A stretch of 64,000 bases of DNA from assembly GCA_963812255.1 (NCBI GenBank), contig CAWEUM010000005.1, positions 930,001 through 994,000 of the forward strand, given 5' to 3'. A program made the position numbers and the translations under genes. Positions within the stretch are counted from its first letter, which is position 1, and each line of letters starts with the position of its first letter. The notes under the pieces were generated by a model. That model saw only the letters and a program-made list of their open reading frames with translations. It made no database searches and was not told the origin of the DNA. Positions 9,544 to 18,018 of this stretch are shown piece by piece. The stretch comes from DATJGR01 sp963812255. GTDB taxonomy: Bacteria; Pseudomonadota; Gammaproteobacteria; Pseudomonadales; Azotimanducaceae.

Positions 9544-10335
9544 CTAGCCTGGCGCGAGCCACTCGGCAAGATCCCAACCCAGCATGAGTTCGAGTTGTCT
9601 GATCTCGAACTGAAACGTTTCTCTCAACAATTCCAACGCCCGAGGATCGATTGGCGCCTCATACACGCCCACGTGATGATCCTCCGGTGACGCATTCGCA
9701 TACACCTCCGGATCGACACCTAGGAAGTGGGCGACGGACATGAGTGTTTTTCGCGGCTCACGTCGGAGATCATCTGATTTGAGGACCAACACATGTTCCC
9801 TTGGAAAGTAACTCCAGAGCCTTCGCAGTTGCTCCGAATAGAAGCCCCTGTCCATGTAGGAATAATGGATGTGCTGGTAGGGCAGGGTTTCCCGGCAGCG
9901 ATGCCGCTCCGCAGTGAGCGCGTCGTAAAACGATAAGGGATCGTTGCGCCAACTTCGCTCCATGGTCCAGTGAGAGAACGCGCGTTCGATCGGATTGCGC
10001 AGCAACGCGATCAGTCGCGCATTGGAGTTGTAAGCCCAGATCCGACGCGGCGCGTCACGCCAGTAGAGGTAAACCGGCGTGACTTCTCCCCGGATCAGAT
10101 CCGGCCTTTTCCGGGGAAACCGTGCGTGATAAGCGTCGTGGGTGACGACCGACGCCGCGAAGTGCCGCTCATCGTCGAAATAGTGCGCCTCTGGCGACTC
10201 ATACAATCCGATGTTCGGATGCCGATCCAAATACGCGCGCAATGCTGTCGTGCCTGCCTTTTGAGCCCCGACGACAAAGAAATCTGCGGGGGAATTCTGA
10301 TCGACCGAAACGTCCACGTGAGCATATCCAGGCAA
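9544..10335 (-). CDS. Sulfotransferase family protein
   Basis: A 263-residue protein with both PAPS-binding signatures: the 5' phosphosulfate loop VVGAQKAGTTAL near residue 20 and the 3' phosphate site LLRNPIERAFSHW near residue 107. This resembles heparan-sulfate/Nod-factor type sulfotransferases, which move sulfate from PAPS to a carbohydrate or lipid. A TTG start is used, with GAGAGGGG about 8 bases upstream. GTG at 10317 is an alternative. It opens a lower-GC patch with a methyltransferase and a glycosyltransferase fragment, which suggests decoration of a surface glycan. Confidence 0.88.
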   Translation of the reverse strand: MPGYAHVDVSVDQNSPADFFVVGAQKAGTTALRAYLDRHPNIGLYESPEAHYFDDERHFAASVVTHDAYHARFPRKRPDLIRGEVTPVYLYWRDAPRRIWAYNSNARLIALLRNPIERAFSHWTMERSWRNDPLSFYDALTAERHRCRETLPYQHIHYSYMDRGFYSEQLRRLWSYFPREHVLVLKSDDLRREPRKTLMSVAHFLGVDPEVYANASPEDHHVGVYEAPIDPRALELLRETFQFEIRQLELMLGWDLAEWLAPG

Positions 10336-10527
10336 CTACGCGCCCCTCTCAGGCGCGAGAGGTTTGAATCGAACCTCCGGTTGATGCGTGTCGGACACCC
10401 GTTGTCGTAAAAAATCCAATATACTCACACATCTCGGATATATCATTCGCAGATCGATGGCCCGAGACTTGGTTTAATCGTCGCCATTGACGATAGACAT
10501 ACCTCTCCCAACCCGAAGGAAGTTTTC

Positions 10528-11130
10528 ATGAGACGGATTTGTTTGCTTCTTGCTATTCTGCTGCCGGTCGGATTTGCCAACGCAGCCGACAGTAATGTCA
10601 CGATCGAAACGTTCAACAGCAACCCCGCCCTTCGTGTGGCGACGGCAGGTACCGCAACGCTCACTCGCAGTTCCAATATCTATCGAGTCAATCTGAACGC
10701 CGCCGGCCTAGAAGCGGGTCACGCGTATACGCTCATCATCATGAATTTCAACAATCCCGGCGCGTGTAAACTCACGACGTTCCCAACGTGCGACTTCGTC
10801 GCCGATTCCGCCGGCCTCGGCGGCAACCCTATCGTCACCCCAACCATTGCGTTTCTCACTGGTGGTCAAGCTGATTCGAATGGCAACGCAGCCTTCAACG
10901 GCAAGCTCGAAGCAGGTGCAGTAGGCCTCTCGGGTCGCCAGGTCATAGAAGGTACCGGTGCCTACAATATGTCCGGCGCCACTGTCCAAGTGTTGATTCG
11001 TGACATGGGCGTCGCGGGTGGCGGCGGCGTTGATCCGTTCGCGCAGATTTCCGACATCTATGCAGGCTGTACGGGGAACGGCGGAACGAATATCTGCAAT
11101 CCAAAGCAAATCGTGACCTTTACTCCGTAA
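10528..11130 (+). CDS. Small secreted protein, function unknown
   Basis: A 200-residue protein with a clear Sec signal (MRRIC, hydrophobic core, cleavage after FANA at residue 19) and AAGGAAG six bases before the ATG. The mature part is rich in Asn, Gly and Thr with two Cys pairs and looks like a beta-rich extracytoplasmic domain. I do not recognise a family. It is followed by a strong hairpin. The upstream 190 bases are AT-rich and probably hold its promoter, though no pair of boxes with correct spacing stands out. Confidence 0.78.
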   Translation: MRRICLLLAILLPVGFANAADSNVTIETFNSNPALRVATAGTATLTRSSNIYRVNLNAAGLEAGHAYTLIIMNFNNPGACKLTTFPTCDFVADSAGLGGNPIVTPTIAFLTGGQADSNGNAAFNGKLEAGAVGLSGRQVIEGTGAYNMSGATVQVLIRDMGVAGGGGVDPFAQISDIYAGCTGNGGTNICNPKQIVTFTP

Positions 11131-11152
11131 CACCCACTGCTGCTACGACCAT

Positions 11153-11190
11153 GAAGGCCCGTCCGAGACATCGGCGGGCCTTCGTTCTAT
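11153..11190 (+). terminator. Rho-independent terminator after the secreted protein
   Basis: Perfect 9-bp stem GAAGGCCCG / CGGGCCTTC (11153-11161 with 11175-11183), a 13-base loop, and a short T-rich run (GTTCTATT). It lies between convergent genes and may serve both strands. Confidence 0.75.
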
Positions 11191-11195
11191 TGAGT

Positions 11196-11867
11196 TCAAG
11201 CTGTCTCGGGAACAAACGTCAGCATCTTCTGGCCCCTCGGATGGCCCCATTCATTCGATTCGACCAAGCGCATACCTGATGCGGCCGCAAGCCACTGCAT
11301 TTCATCGATAGACTGGTGGTAGGGGTCATTGTCGTAGTGCGTCACGATCCCTCCAGGTGAATGTGTCAGGCTCTCCAAGTACGCGCGACTCGGCGCCTCG
11401 AAGATCGTTGCAAAGAACCGACCGTCCGCCCGCAGCGAGTTAGCCACCTTCGACAAGCACCGAACGATGTGATTCATTGGCAGATGCGTGAACAGAGACA
11501 ACGCTAACGCGTAGTCGAAGCGGGTTGAGAATCTGGACACCTCGAACCTATCGTCAACCAAAAGTCGCGGCGACTTCGACTCGATGCCCGCCTGCTTGAG
11601 TTCCAGGCACCCCGCTTTCACCAAAGAGGCGTTGCTATCCATTCCGTAGTAACAGCCCGCATCAAGGTATCGCACGAAATGCACGCCACCACGCAGCGCG
11701 CCACATCCAACATCCAAGAGCCTGTGATGCCGCTTCAGGCCACGTTTGACCAGATAGTCGAATTGAAGCACCCCAAGTTCGTCCCATAGTCCGCCGACCA
11801 GGTCGCGATGCACCCCTGCCTGGATTTGGACATCGGAGAGCTGGCGTCCGTATGAATTTATCTCCAT
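11196..11867 (-). CDS. Class I SAM-dependent methyltransferase
   Basis: A 223-residue protein with motif I LLDVGCGALRGG (about 50-61), the acidic strand-2 end YYGMDSN and the post-motif region FDYALALSLFTHLP, as in glycan- and small-molecule methyltransferases. AGGGCG lies seven bases before the ATG. Its neighbours are a sulfotransferase and a GT-D glycosyltransferase fragment, which suggests a sugar substrate (inference). Confidence 0.83.
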   Translation of the reverse strand: MEINSYGRQLSDVQIQAGVHRDLVGGLWDELGVLQFDYLVKRGLKRHHRLLDVGCGALRGGVHFVRYLDAGCYYGMDSNASLVKAGCLELKQAGIESKSPRLLVDDRFEVSRFSTRFDYALALSLFTHLPMNHIVRCLSKVANSLRADGRFFATIFEAPSRAYLESLTHSPGGIVTHYDNDPYHQSIDEMQWLAAASGMRLVESNEWGHPRGQKMLTFVPETA

Positions 11868-11990
11868 CGCTGCACGCCCTGGCCAGTTCGAGTTTCCATC
11901 ACCCTAGTGTCCGAACAGCAGCTCATCAACACAGACTCCTGACTCTCCGATACATCTACATAGCACGCATGAAGTGGAGTATGCCACGCG

Positions 11991-12569
11991 TCAAGAGCGT
12001 CCTTTCTTCATTTCCGGGCGGATGAGACCAAGGGTCGCCTGCGCCAGCTGGTGCACTGAAACGATCGGCGATCTCGTCGGGCCGAAAGTTCGCAGTATTT
12101 TTGTAACACTCCAACGAGAATGACGTCGATCTCCGCATGCGTGCTCAGGAGGAACTGGATAGAAGGCTACGTCCCGAATTTCGAAGACCCGACCTAGATG
12201 CTCTCCTACATTTCTGCTGGAAATGATTCCGACAAAGGGCAAACCTTGCAGCAGGTCGCGATACGCCAAGAGCATTTGCCAGAAGCGATGAATACCGCAG
12301 TCCGTGTAGAGATGCCCTGGCCTTTCCAGCCCGTATCGGGAAAGTACACGCGACGCATACCCGCAATAGACTTCTCTCCTCTGCCGCGACTCCCTTGGCA
12401 CTCCAACTACCGTTGCCGACCGAACTGCATTTCTCAGTCGATCCGCTACGCCGAGCAGATCCTCATGCCGGAATTTGTCATGCCCGAACCAAATATTGAG
12501 CGACCTAGACGTGTGTTCCCAAGGTGCCTCGGTACGGTAGCCAAGCAACGCAAGCTCGCCATCGCCCAT
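11991..12569 (-). CDS. GT-D fold glycosyltransferase-like protein, probably 5'-truncated or frameshifted
   Basis: The 192-residue frame starts exactly at MGDGELALLGY. GDGE is the nucleotide-sugar binding motif of GT-D (SP_1767-type) glycosyltransferases and normally lies well inside the protein. In this frame a TGA stands eight codons upstream of the ATG, with GTT/GCA/CAG/TAT/CAT/TCC codons between that read like a natural lead-in to GDGE. Another minus-strand frame (12446-12658) runs through the missing N-terminal region. Family signals further on include VVGVPRES, TDCGIHRFW and FVGIISSRN. The C-terminus lacks the usual GALFLVGAG-type end. Best read as a decayed or frameshifted gene, though a short functional protein cannot be ruled out. 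Confidence 0.5.
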   Translation of the reverse strand: MGDGELALLGYRTEAPWEHTSRSLNIWFGHDKFRHEDLLGVADRLRNAVRSATVVGVPRESRQRREVYCGYASRVLSRYGLERPGHLYTDCGIHRFWQMLLAYRDLLQGLPFVGIISSRNVGEHLGRVFEIRDVAFYPVPPEHACGDRRHSRWSVTKILRTFGPTRSPIVSVHQLAQATLGLIRPEMKKGRS

Positions 12570-12640
12570 GGAATGATACTGTGCAACGTCTCACCATAGG
12601 ATTTCTTTCGCTTGGGACCGACTATTGTGATGAGGGGCGT

Positions 12641-12704
12641 AGAGTACCAACGCCGCAAACGGCTTCATTCGCCGCCGTTTGGTGCGGCCAACGCGTGATA
12701 CTCT
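12641..12704. repeat. 64-bp imperfect palindrome at the edge of the lower-GC patch
   Basis: Nested inverted repeats share one centre: AGAGTA/TACTCT outside (12641-12646 with 12699-12704), GCCGC/GCGGC (12652-12656 with 12684-12688) and AAACGGC/GCCGTTT (12657-12663 with 12674-12680), with a 10-base loop. No T-run follows on either strand, so it is more like a REP/MITE-type element than a terminator. Confidence 0.5.
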
Positions 12705-12740
12705 GTCGACAGTTTTCACGCGCGTCTCCGTCGGCCACGC

Positions 12741-13415
12741 ATGATTCACCGACATCTCACGAGGACCACCCGCGACGCGAAGTCCCTCCGTCGCATCTTT
12801 GCAACGGTCGCACTAATTGTTGCGCTCGCCACAGCGTGGTTCACGTGGAAAGACCTCATCTCCCCCCGCGTCATCCCCAAACGCTTCGGCATCGTCGTCG
12901 ATCACACCTTCTACCGCAGCGGCCGCATCCATCCCGCTCTGCTACCGAAGGTGCTCGACAGATACGGCATCGACGACATCGTCACACTCACGTACCCGGC
13001 CGATACCTCGCAATATCAGCTTGTCGAACAGCGCCTTTCCAACGCGCGCGGTATTCGTCTACAGCGATTTTCGCTGGAAGGCAACGGCACCGGGGACCCC
13101 GCACAGGTGGTGGGTGCGCTCGTCGCGATTCACTCGGCGATCACGCGCGGCGACCAGGTACTGGTGCACTGCGCGTCAGGCAGCGAGCGCACCGGCGGCG
13201 TCGTGTATCTGTATCGCACGCTGGTACTCGGAGAGTCGCCCGCCAGCGCCTATGAAGAATTGTTGGACTATGGCCATCGCCCGGCGCGCAATCCGAAGCT
13301 CGAGACGTTTCTAAACGCCAACATGGCATATTTCGCCGACACGCTCGTGCAGCGCGGCGTCATCGCGTCCACTCCAGCATCGTTGCCGTTCCTGCCTGAA
13401 GCCAGTCGACCCTGA
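12741..13415 (+). CDS. Membrane-anchored CX5R phosphatase (dual-specificity type)
   Basis: A 224-residue protein with one N-terminal membrane segment (about 20-37) and the protein-tyrosine-phosphatase loop VHCASGSERTG (C144, R150). The fold resembles DSP/Siw14 or PTP-like lipid phosphatases. The signal-anchor start places the catalytic domain outside the cytoplasm. The stop overlaps the next ATG (TGATG), linking it to a YejM-like protein. A periplasmic role on phospholipid or lipid A intermediates is plausible but not shown. Confidence 0.83.
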   Translation: MIHRHLTRTTRDAKSLRRIFATVALIVALATAWFTWKDLISPRVIPKRFGIVVDHTFYRSGRIHPALLPKVLDRYGIDDIVTLTYPADTSQYQLVEQRLSNARGIRLQRFSLEGNGTGDPAQVVGALVAIHSAITRGDQVLVHCASGSERTGGVVYLYRTLVLGESPASAYEELLDYGHRPARNPKLETFLNANMAYFADTLVQRGVIASTPASLPFLPEASRP

Positions 13416-15232
13416 TGGCAGCCCCCGCCGACCGGGGCGCGGCGTGGCTGTGGGCGTGCGTGGCCTGCAACGGAGTTGCGGCGACGATCGTGCAACTCAC
13501 GCTCGCCGGGCAGTGGCAGGTCGGCCCCATCGGAGTATTCGAAGCCGCTGCGATGCTCGCACACTTCAGCACTCTGGCGGCATTGCTCGGCATCCTCCCG
13601 TGGCTCCTGATCCGCGCCGGCGTTCCGCGAATCGTATCGACAACCATCACCGTGATCGTGTTCGGCACGCTGTTGCTCATCGTCGCTATCAACGCGCTGG
13701 TCTACGCGCTGTACAAATTTCACCTGAACACGATGGTGTGGTACCTGATTACGCAAGGGTCTGCGAAACAGACGTTGGATCTATCGTCGCAGACTTGGGG
13801 CAGCGCGCTCGCAATGACAGTCACCATCTACTGTGGACAGGTCGCGCTCGTCTGGTTCTTCACTCGCGCGATCACCGTCTCGCCCCGAGCCCTGTACCGC
13901 TATGCCACGGTCGTCGCTTTGATCGGGGTGACAACGCAAGTGGTCCACGCTTACGCCGACGCGACCGCCAAACGGTCGGTGTTGATGGCGGTGCGCGCAA
14001 TTCCTTGGGCGCAGCCTCTGACCGCCAAGGGGTTTCTAGGCCGGCTTGGATTCACCGTGGCCAAACCGGCCTCGGGTGACCTGGCGAGTCGCGTAAGGGG
14101 CATTTTGAATTATCCGCTCTCGCCGTTGCATTGCACCCCGCCTGCCACACCGAACGTGCTGATGCTCATCGTCGATTCACTTCGCTGGGACATGCTGACG
14201 GCCGACGTGATGCCAGAGACGTTCGCATGGGCGCGCGATGCTACGCGCTTCACGCGCCACTACAGTACCGGCAACGGCACCCGTTTTGGCATCTTTGGCC
14301 TGATGTACGGATTGCCGGGTGCCTATTGGCACGCTGCGCTCGCCGAACGGCGCGGCCCGGTGCTGATCGACACGCTGGACGGGCTCGGCTACCAATTCTT
14401 CGTCTACGGATCGGCTCCACTCGACAGTCCGGAATTCAATCGCACCGTGTTCACGCGCATCTGGAGCCGCGTCGCGCCACCGGGTCCTGGTGGCGTCGTC
14501 GATCGAGATCGCGCGACGACTCATGCGTTGATCGCAGCGATCCACGATCGCGACCGAACGCGTCCGTTCTTCGGTTTTCTGTTCCTCGATGCGCCGCACG
14601 CATATGCCCATCCACGCGACATGGCGTCGCCGTTCACGCCGCGTCTCGAGTCGATCAATTATCTCCACCTCGACAACGCCTTCGACCCGCTACCTTTCGA
14701 GAACCTGTACAAGACGTCGGTACTGTTCGACGACGGGCTGCTCGGTGCCGCGTTGCAATCGCTGGATGAAGAAACGCTCGAGAATACAATCGTGTTGATA
14801 ACCGGCGATCACGGGCAGGCATTCAACGAAACCCACGACAATAGTTGGGGCCACAATTCGGACTTCTCTGATTATCAAGTGCGTGTGCCATTCGTCGTGA
14901 AATGGCCCGGGCGTTCACCGGCGAGGATCGAACGATTGACTTCGCATATGGATTGGGCCCCCACGCTGCTGACGGACGCGTTGAGCTGCGCTACGCCGGT
15001 CGACCGATACAGCACCGGTGAACCCTTGTTCGAAACCGATGGCCGAGACCGCGCGCTGCCGATCGAGCAGTGGACCCAGAGGGCAGTACGCACCAAAGAT
15101 CGAGTCTATGTGTTTCTGTCGTGGGGCGGCACCGAGACGCGCGATGGCGCATATGGCTTGCTCGATGAGCGCGTAGATCCTATGGCGATCAGGCGCGGAT
15201 TCGACGAGTTGAGTCGGTTCACGCGCAAGTAG
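13415..15232 (+). CDS. YejM/PbgA-like inner-membrane sulfatase-fold protein
   Basis: A 605-residue protein. About five transmembrane helices occupy residues 10-190. A periplasmic alkaline-phosphatase-superfamily domain follows, with the metal Asp in LIVDSLRWDML, a Thr-type nucleophile region HYSTGNGTRFGIFGL, TGDHGQAFNE and WGHNSDFSD. This order and the GNGT...GIFGLxYGLP block match YejM/PbgA (LapC), which controls LpxC stability and lipopolysaccharide synthesis in enterobacteria. Homologues vary in whether they keep metal ligands. Here most appear present. Coupled to the phosphatase upstream by TGATG. Confidence 0.86.
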   Translation: MAAPADRGAAWLWACVACNGVAATIVQLTLAGQWQVGPIGVFEAAAMLAHFSTLAALLGILPWLLIRAGVPRIVSTTITVIVFGTLLLIVAINALVYALYKFHLNTMVWYLITQGSAKQTLDLSSQTWGSALAMTVTIYCGQVALVWFFTRAITVSPRALYRYATVVALIGVTTQVVHAYADATAKRSVLMAVRAIPWAQPLTAKGFLGRLGFTVAKPASGDLASRVRGILNYPLSPLHCTPPATPNVLMLIVDSLRWDMLTADVMPETFAWARDATRFTRHYSTGNGTRFGIFGLMYGLPGAYWHAALAERRGPVLIDTLDGLGYQFFVYGSAPLDSPEFNRTVFTRIWSRVAPPGPGGVVDRDRATTHALIAAIHDRDRTRPFFGFLFLDAPHAYAHPRDMASPFTPRLESINYLHLDNAFDPLPFENLYKTSVLFDDGLLGAALQSLDEETLENTIVLITGDHGQAFNETHDNSWGHNSDFSDYQVRVPFVVKWPGRSPARIERLTSHMDWAPTLLTDALSCATPVDRYSTGEPLFETDGRDRALPIEQWTQRAVRTKDRVYVFLSWGGTETRDGAYGLLDERVDPMAIRRGFDELSRFTRK

Positions 15233-15264
15233 ATACGAGCGGCGCGCCTTGCCGGGGCGTGTAC

Positions 15265-15894
15265 TCAGTCGAAGTAGCATGGCCGCAACGGCTCGCAGCG
15301 GTGCACCCACAACAGGTGCAGATCATCAGCGAGAGTCCGTCCGAGCGACAGAACGGGTAGCTCATCGAGCGGAAAAAAACGCGCAGCCGTCGTCTCGATA
15401 CTCGACTGCTCGCTACCGCCGGTCAGTTCGCATACGAACAGCAGCTTGTAGATGTGCTCCAACCGCGGCGGCACGTATGGATGCAATGAGCGATCCTTGA
15501 CGCCGGCAAGCTTGATCGCGCGGGCACAATAGCCGGATTCTTCGAACACTTCGCGTTCGCACGCGAGCCTTGGACTTTCCTGCTCGTCCGCCCAGCCGCC
15601 CGGTAAAGCCCAATGTCCGTCGCTCGTCTCCCGCACCAGCAACACACGACCTGCGTCGTCGAACACGCCGGCGCGGACGTCGACTTTCGGAGTCGGGTAA
15701 CCGCGCTCGGGCAGGAATACCCCAGCCACCTTCTCGAGGGGCTCATCGGTGAGATCCGCGAGCATCGCCTGTGCAATCGATTGCAACTCGTCGAAGCGTT
15801 GCCGATCGAACGGGTCAGGCGTGTAGGTGAGACCGGTCTGCGCAATCGCGCGCAAACGACGCGCACGATCGAGCCACACGCTCGCCTGCGACAT
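15265..15894 (-). CDS. Nudix hydrolase with N-terminal Nudix_N domain
   Basis: A 209-residue protein. Residues 6-55 match the N-terminal domain of hydrolases of X-linked nucleoside diphosphates. The Nudix box GGWADEQESPRLACEREVFEESG is at about 99-121, with the expected REVxEE core. Members cleave ADP-ribose or nucleotide-sugar type substrates. The ATG at 15894 overlaps the upstream stop (TGATG), so it is co-translated with the LLM oxidoreductase. Confidence 0.88.
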   Translation of the reverse strand: MSQASVWLDRARRLRAIAQTGLTYTPDPFDRQRFDELQSIAQAMLADLTDEPLEKVAGVFLPERGYPTPKVDVRAGVFDDAGRVLLVRETSDGHWALPGGWADEQESPRLACEREVFEESGYCARAIKLAGVKDRSLHPYVPPRLEHIYKLLFVCELTGGSEQSSIETTAARFFPLDELPVLSLGRTLADDLHLLWVHRCEPLRPCYFD

Positions 15895-16817
15895 CAATTT
15901 GCGCCGTTTTCCTTCAGAACGAGCGCCTGCACCTGCGCGAGCCGCTCGATCGTCGCCAATGCCTGCGGCTGATCGCCACTGATGTTGCGGATGATCACGT
16001 CGGTGTAACCCATTTCGCCCAGTTCGCTCATGCGCTGCGCGACCTGCTCCACATCACCAATCAGCAACGCGTCCTCGGAGAAGCCGCGATAGCCGCTGCG
16101 CAGATAGCGCGCCATCGTCTTGCGTGCTTCGTCCGCAGATGCTCCGACGTAGGTATCGCGCCGGATTGCAATGGTCCGCGGCACGCGATCATGCCGCCGG
16201 CACGCCTCTCGATACTCATCGATGCGCCGCCGAGCGGTGGCGAAATCCATACCGGGATCGGCAAGCCACGCATCGCCCAGACGCGCGGCTCGATCGATCG
16301 CGGCCTTCGCCGACGCGCCGATCCACACTTCGATCGGCTCTGGCGGCAGCGGCGCGATGCGACTCTTGTGCAGGCGCCAGCGGCCATCGACGGTGACGCT
16401 CTCGCCGCGCCACAACGCACGGATCGTCTCGAGCGATTCCTCGAACATCGACGGCCGAAGGCGAATGTCGACGCCCATTCCGCTGCTCTGCCGTTCATCA
16501 CCGCCGATGCCGCATTGCATGATGAAACGCCCGGCATTGATGCAGGCGAGTGTCGCCGTCTGTTCCGCGACGAGCACTGGATTCCAAAGCGGTAGCAGAT
16601 ACAACGCTCCAGCCGGACGATCCCCCCATTCGGCGAGCATACGACCCAGCATTGGCGAGTTCTGATAGTACGGACGCGGCGTTACGTGGTGGTCGCCAAC
16701 GAACAGCGACGCGAGTCCCGCATCCTTCGCCGCACGTGCCTGCTCGATCATGTAGCGCGCGCCGACACGCACGTCGGCCACCTCGAAGGCACTGGTTACC
16801 GATATCCCGATTCGCAT
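15894..16817 (-). CDS. LLM-class (luciferase-like) flavin oxidoreductase
   Basis: A 307-residue TIM-barrel flavoprotein. Signatures: IGISVTSAFEVAD at the first strand, FVGDHHVTPRPYYQ, RFIMQCGIGGDERQ and PIEVWIGASAKAAI. The last is typical of F420/FMN-dependent LLM enzymes. The open frame extends to 17075, but the ATG at 16817 begins the first beta strand, and the upstream extension is Arg-rich out-of-gene sequence. No F420 biosynthesis genes are in the window, so FMN is as likely as F420. Confidence 0.87.
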   Translation of the reverse strand: MRIGISVTSAFEVADVRVGARYMIEQARAAKDAGLASLFVGDHHVTPRPYYQNSPMLGRMLAEWGDRPAGALYLLPLWNPVLVAEQTATLACINAGRFIMQCGIGGDERQSSGMGVDIRLRPSMFEESLETIRALWRGESVTVDGRWRLHKSRIAPLPPEPIEVWIGASAKAAIDRAARLGDAWLADPGMDFATARRRIDEYREACRRHDRVPRTIAIRRDTYVGASADEARKTMARYLRSGYRGFSEDALLIGDVEQVAQRMSELGEMGYTDVIIRNISGDQPQALATIERLAQVQALVLKENGAN

Positions 16818-16888
16818 GATCCGCACTCGTCGCGTCAGTTCTGCGTGAATAGCAGATCCGTTGTGCGAAGGAAACGGAAATCCACGCG

Positions 16889-17455
16889 TCAATCGATCGG
16901 TTGGGTTGCGAGGTGCCTCAGGTCCGCGATTGCCGTCGGCCGTAGTCGATGCTCGACCAGCCGATCGTCGTGCATCAGGAACTCGCCGAGCATCGGCGCA
17001 TCGTCGAGCAAGTAAGGCAGCCACACGATGTCGTCGTCCCACATCTGGCCGTATGGAATTCGATCGAGGTGGCACCAGAACGGTACCGCCTCCGCCGTCT
17101 CGTATGGTTCACCCACGCAACGCTCGGCTTTGAACGCATAGCCGAGCATGCTGCTGCCGTCCGTATCCTGAAACCGCAACAACGTCAGCGGCTCCGCATC
17201 GATTGCGCGCACGCCGACTTCCTCTTCGATCTCACGCAGTGCGCATTGCAGCGGCGTTTCGCCACGCTCCACCATGCCACCGGGCGCATTGATCTTGCCG
17301 GCACCGTGGCCGCGCAGCTTACGGATCAGCAGGATCTGTCCGCCGCGAACGACAAACATCAATGTCGCAACGCGATCCGGTTTCCAACATTCGAAGTCGA
17401 CCGCGTCGAGTGATGCAACGGCCACGCCTTCGGGCCTCGAGGACATCTGTTCCAT
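16889..17455 (-). CDS. MTH1-like Nudix hydrolase (oxidised purine dNTP diphosphatase)
   Basis: A 188-residue protein with the Nudix box GGMVERGETPLQCALREIEEEVG (about 59-81). Downstream, a WCHLDRIPYGQMWDDDIVW block resembles the purine-binding segment of human MTH1. This suggests hydrolysis of 8-oxo-dGTP or 2-hydroxy-dATP rather than ADP-ribose. The open frame begins at a GTG at 17464. The ATG at 17455 is chosen, and the start is uncertain. It lies divergent from the macrodomain gene. Confidence 0.83.
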   Translation of the reverse strand: MEQMSSRPEGVAVASLDAVDFECWKPDRVATLMFVVRGGQILLIRKLRGHGAGKINAPGGMVERGETPLQCALREIEEEVGVRAIDAEPLTLLRFQDTDGSSMLGYAFKAERCVGEPYETAEAVPFWCHLDRIPYGQMWDDDIVWLPYLLDDAPMLGEFLMHDDRLVEHRLRPTAIADLRHLATQPID

Positions 17456-17505
17456 CCGGTACACATCAACCGTCAGTCTACGCGTGACGCCGCGCGCTGG
17501 TTACC

Positions 17506-18018
17506 ATGTGCACTATGCGAATCGAAGTGGCGGTCGGCGATATCACTCACCAACAGGTCGACGCCGTCGTCAATGCAGCGAATCGGTCGCTGCTCGGCGG
17601 TGGCGGCGTCGACGGCGCAATTCATCGCGCAGCCGGACCTGACCTCGTGGCCGAATGCCGCACGCTCGGCGGTTGCCCAACCGGGGAGGCGCGCATCACG
17701 CGCGGCTATCGCCTACCCGCGCGTCACGTGATCCATACCGTGGGGCCGGTCTGGCGCGGAGGCGGCGACGGCGAACCGGAGTTGCTGGCGGCCTGCTATC
17801 GCAACTCGCTGATGCTGGCATCCAAGCACGTATTGACGTCGATCGCATTCCCTGCAATCAGTACCGGGATCTTTGGTTATCCGCTCGAATCGGCGGCGCG
17901 GATCGCAACCGACACGGTTTGGCAATTCGCCGAATCGGCAAACCCGCTCGAACTCGTTCGCTTCGTCTGCTTCGACTTCGAAAACCGCAGGATTTACGAG
18001 CGCTTGCTCGCTCCGTAG
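17506..18018 (+). CDS. Macrodomain protein (O-acetyl-ADP-ribose / ADP-ribosyl-ester hydrolase type)
   Basis: A 170-residue single macrodomain. Key elements: VGDIT, DAVVNAANRSLLGGGGVDGAIHRAAG (the ADP-ribose-binding Asn and Gly-rich loop), HTVGPVW and PAISTGIFGYP. This is the MacroD/YmdB class that removes ADP-ribose from acidic residues or deacetylates O-acetyl-ADP-ribose. An ATG at 17515 is an alternative start. Its 3' end overlaps the convergent dUTPase gene by 25 bases. Confidence 0.94.
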   Translation: MCTMRIEVAVGDITHQQVDAVVNAANRSLLGGGGVDGAIHRAAGPDLVAECRTLGGCPTGEARITRGYRLPARHVIHTVGPVWRGGGDGEPELLAACYRNSLMLASKHVLTSIAFPAISTGIFGYPLESAARIATDTVWQFAESANPLELVRFVCFDFENRRIYERLLAP

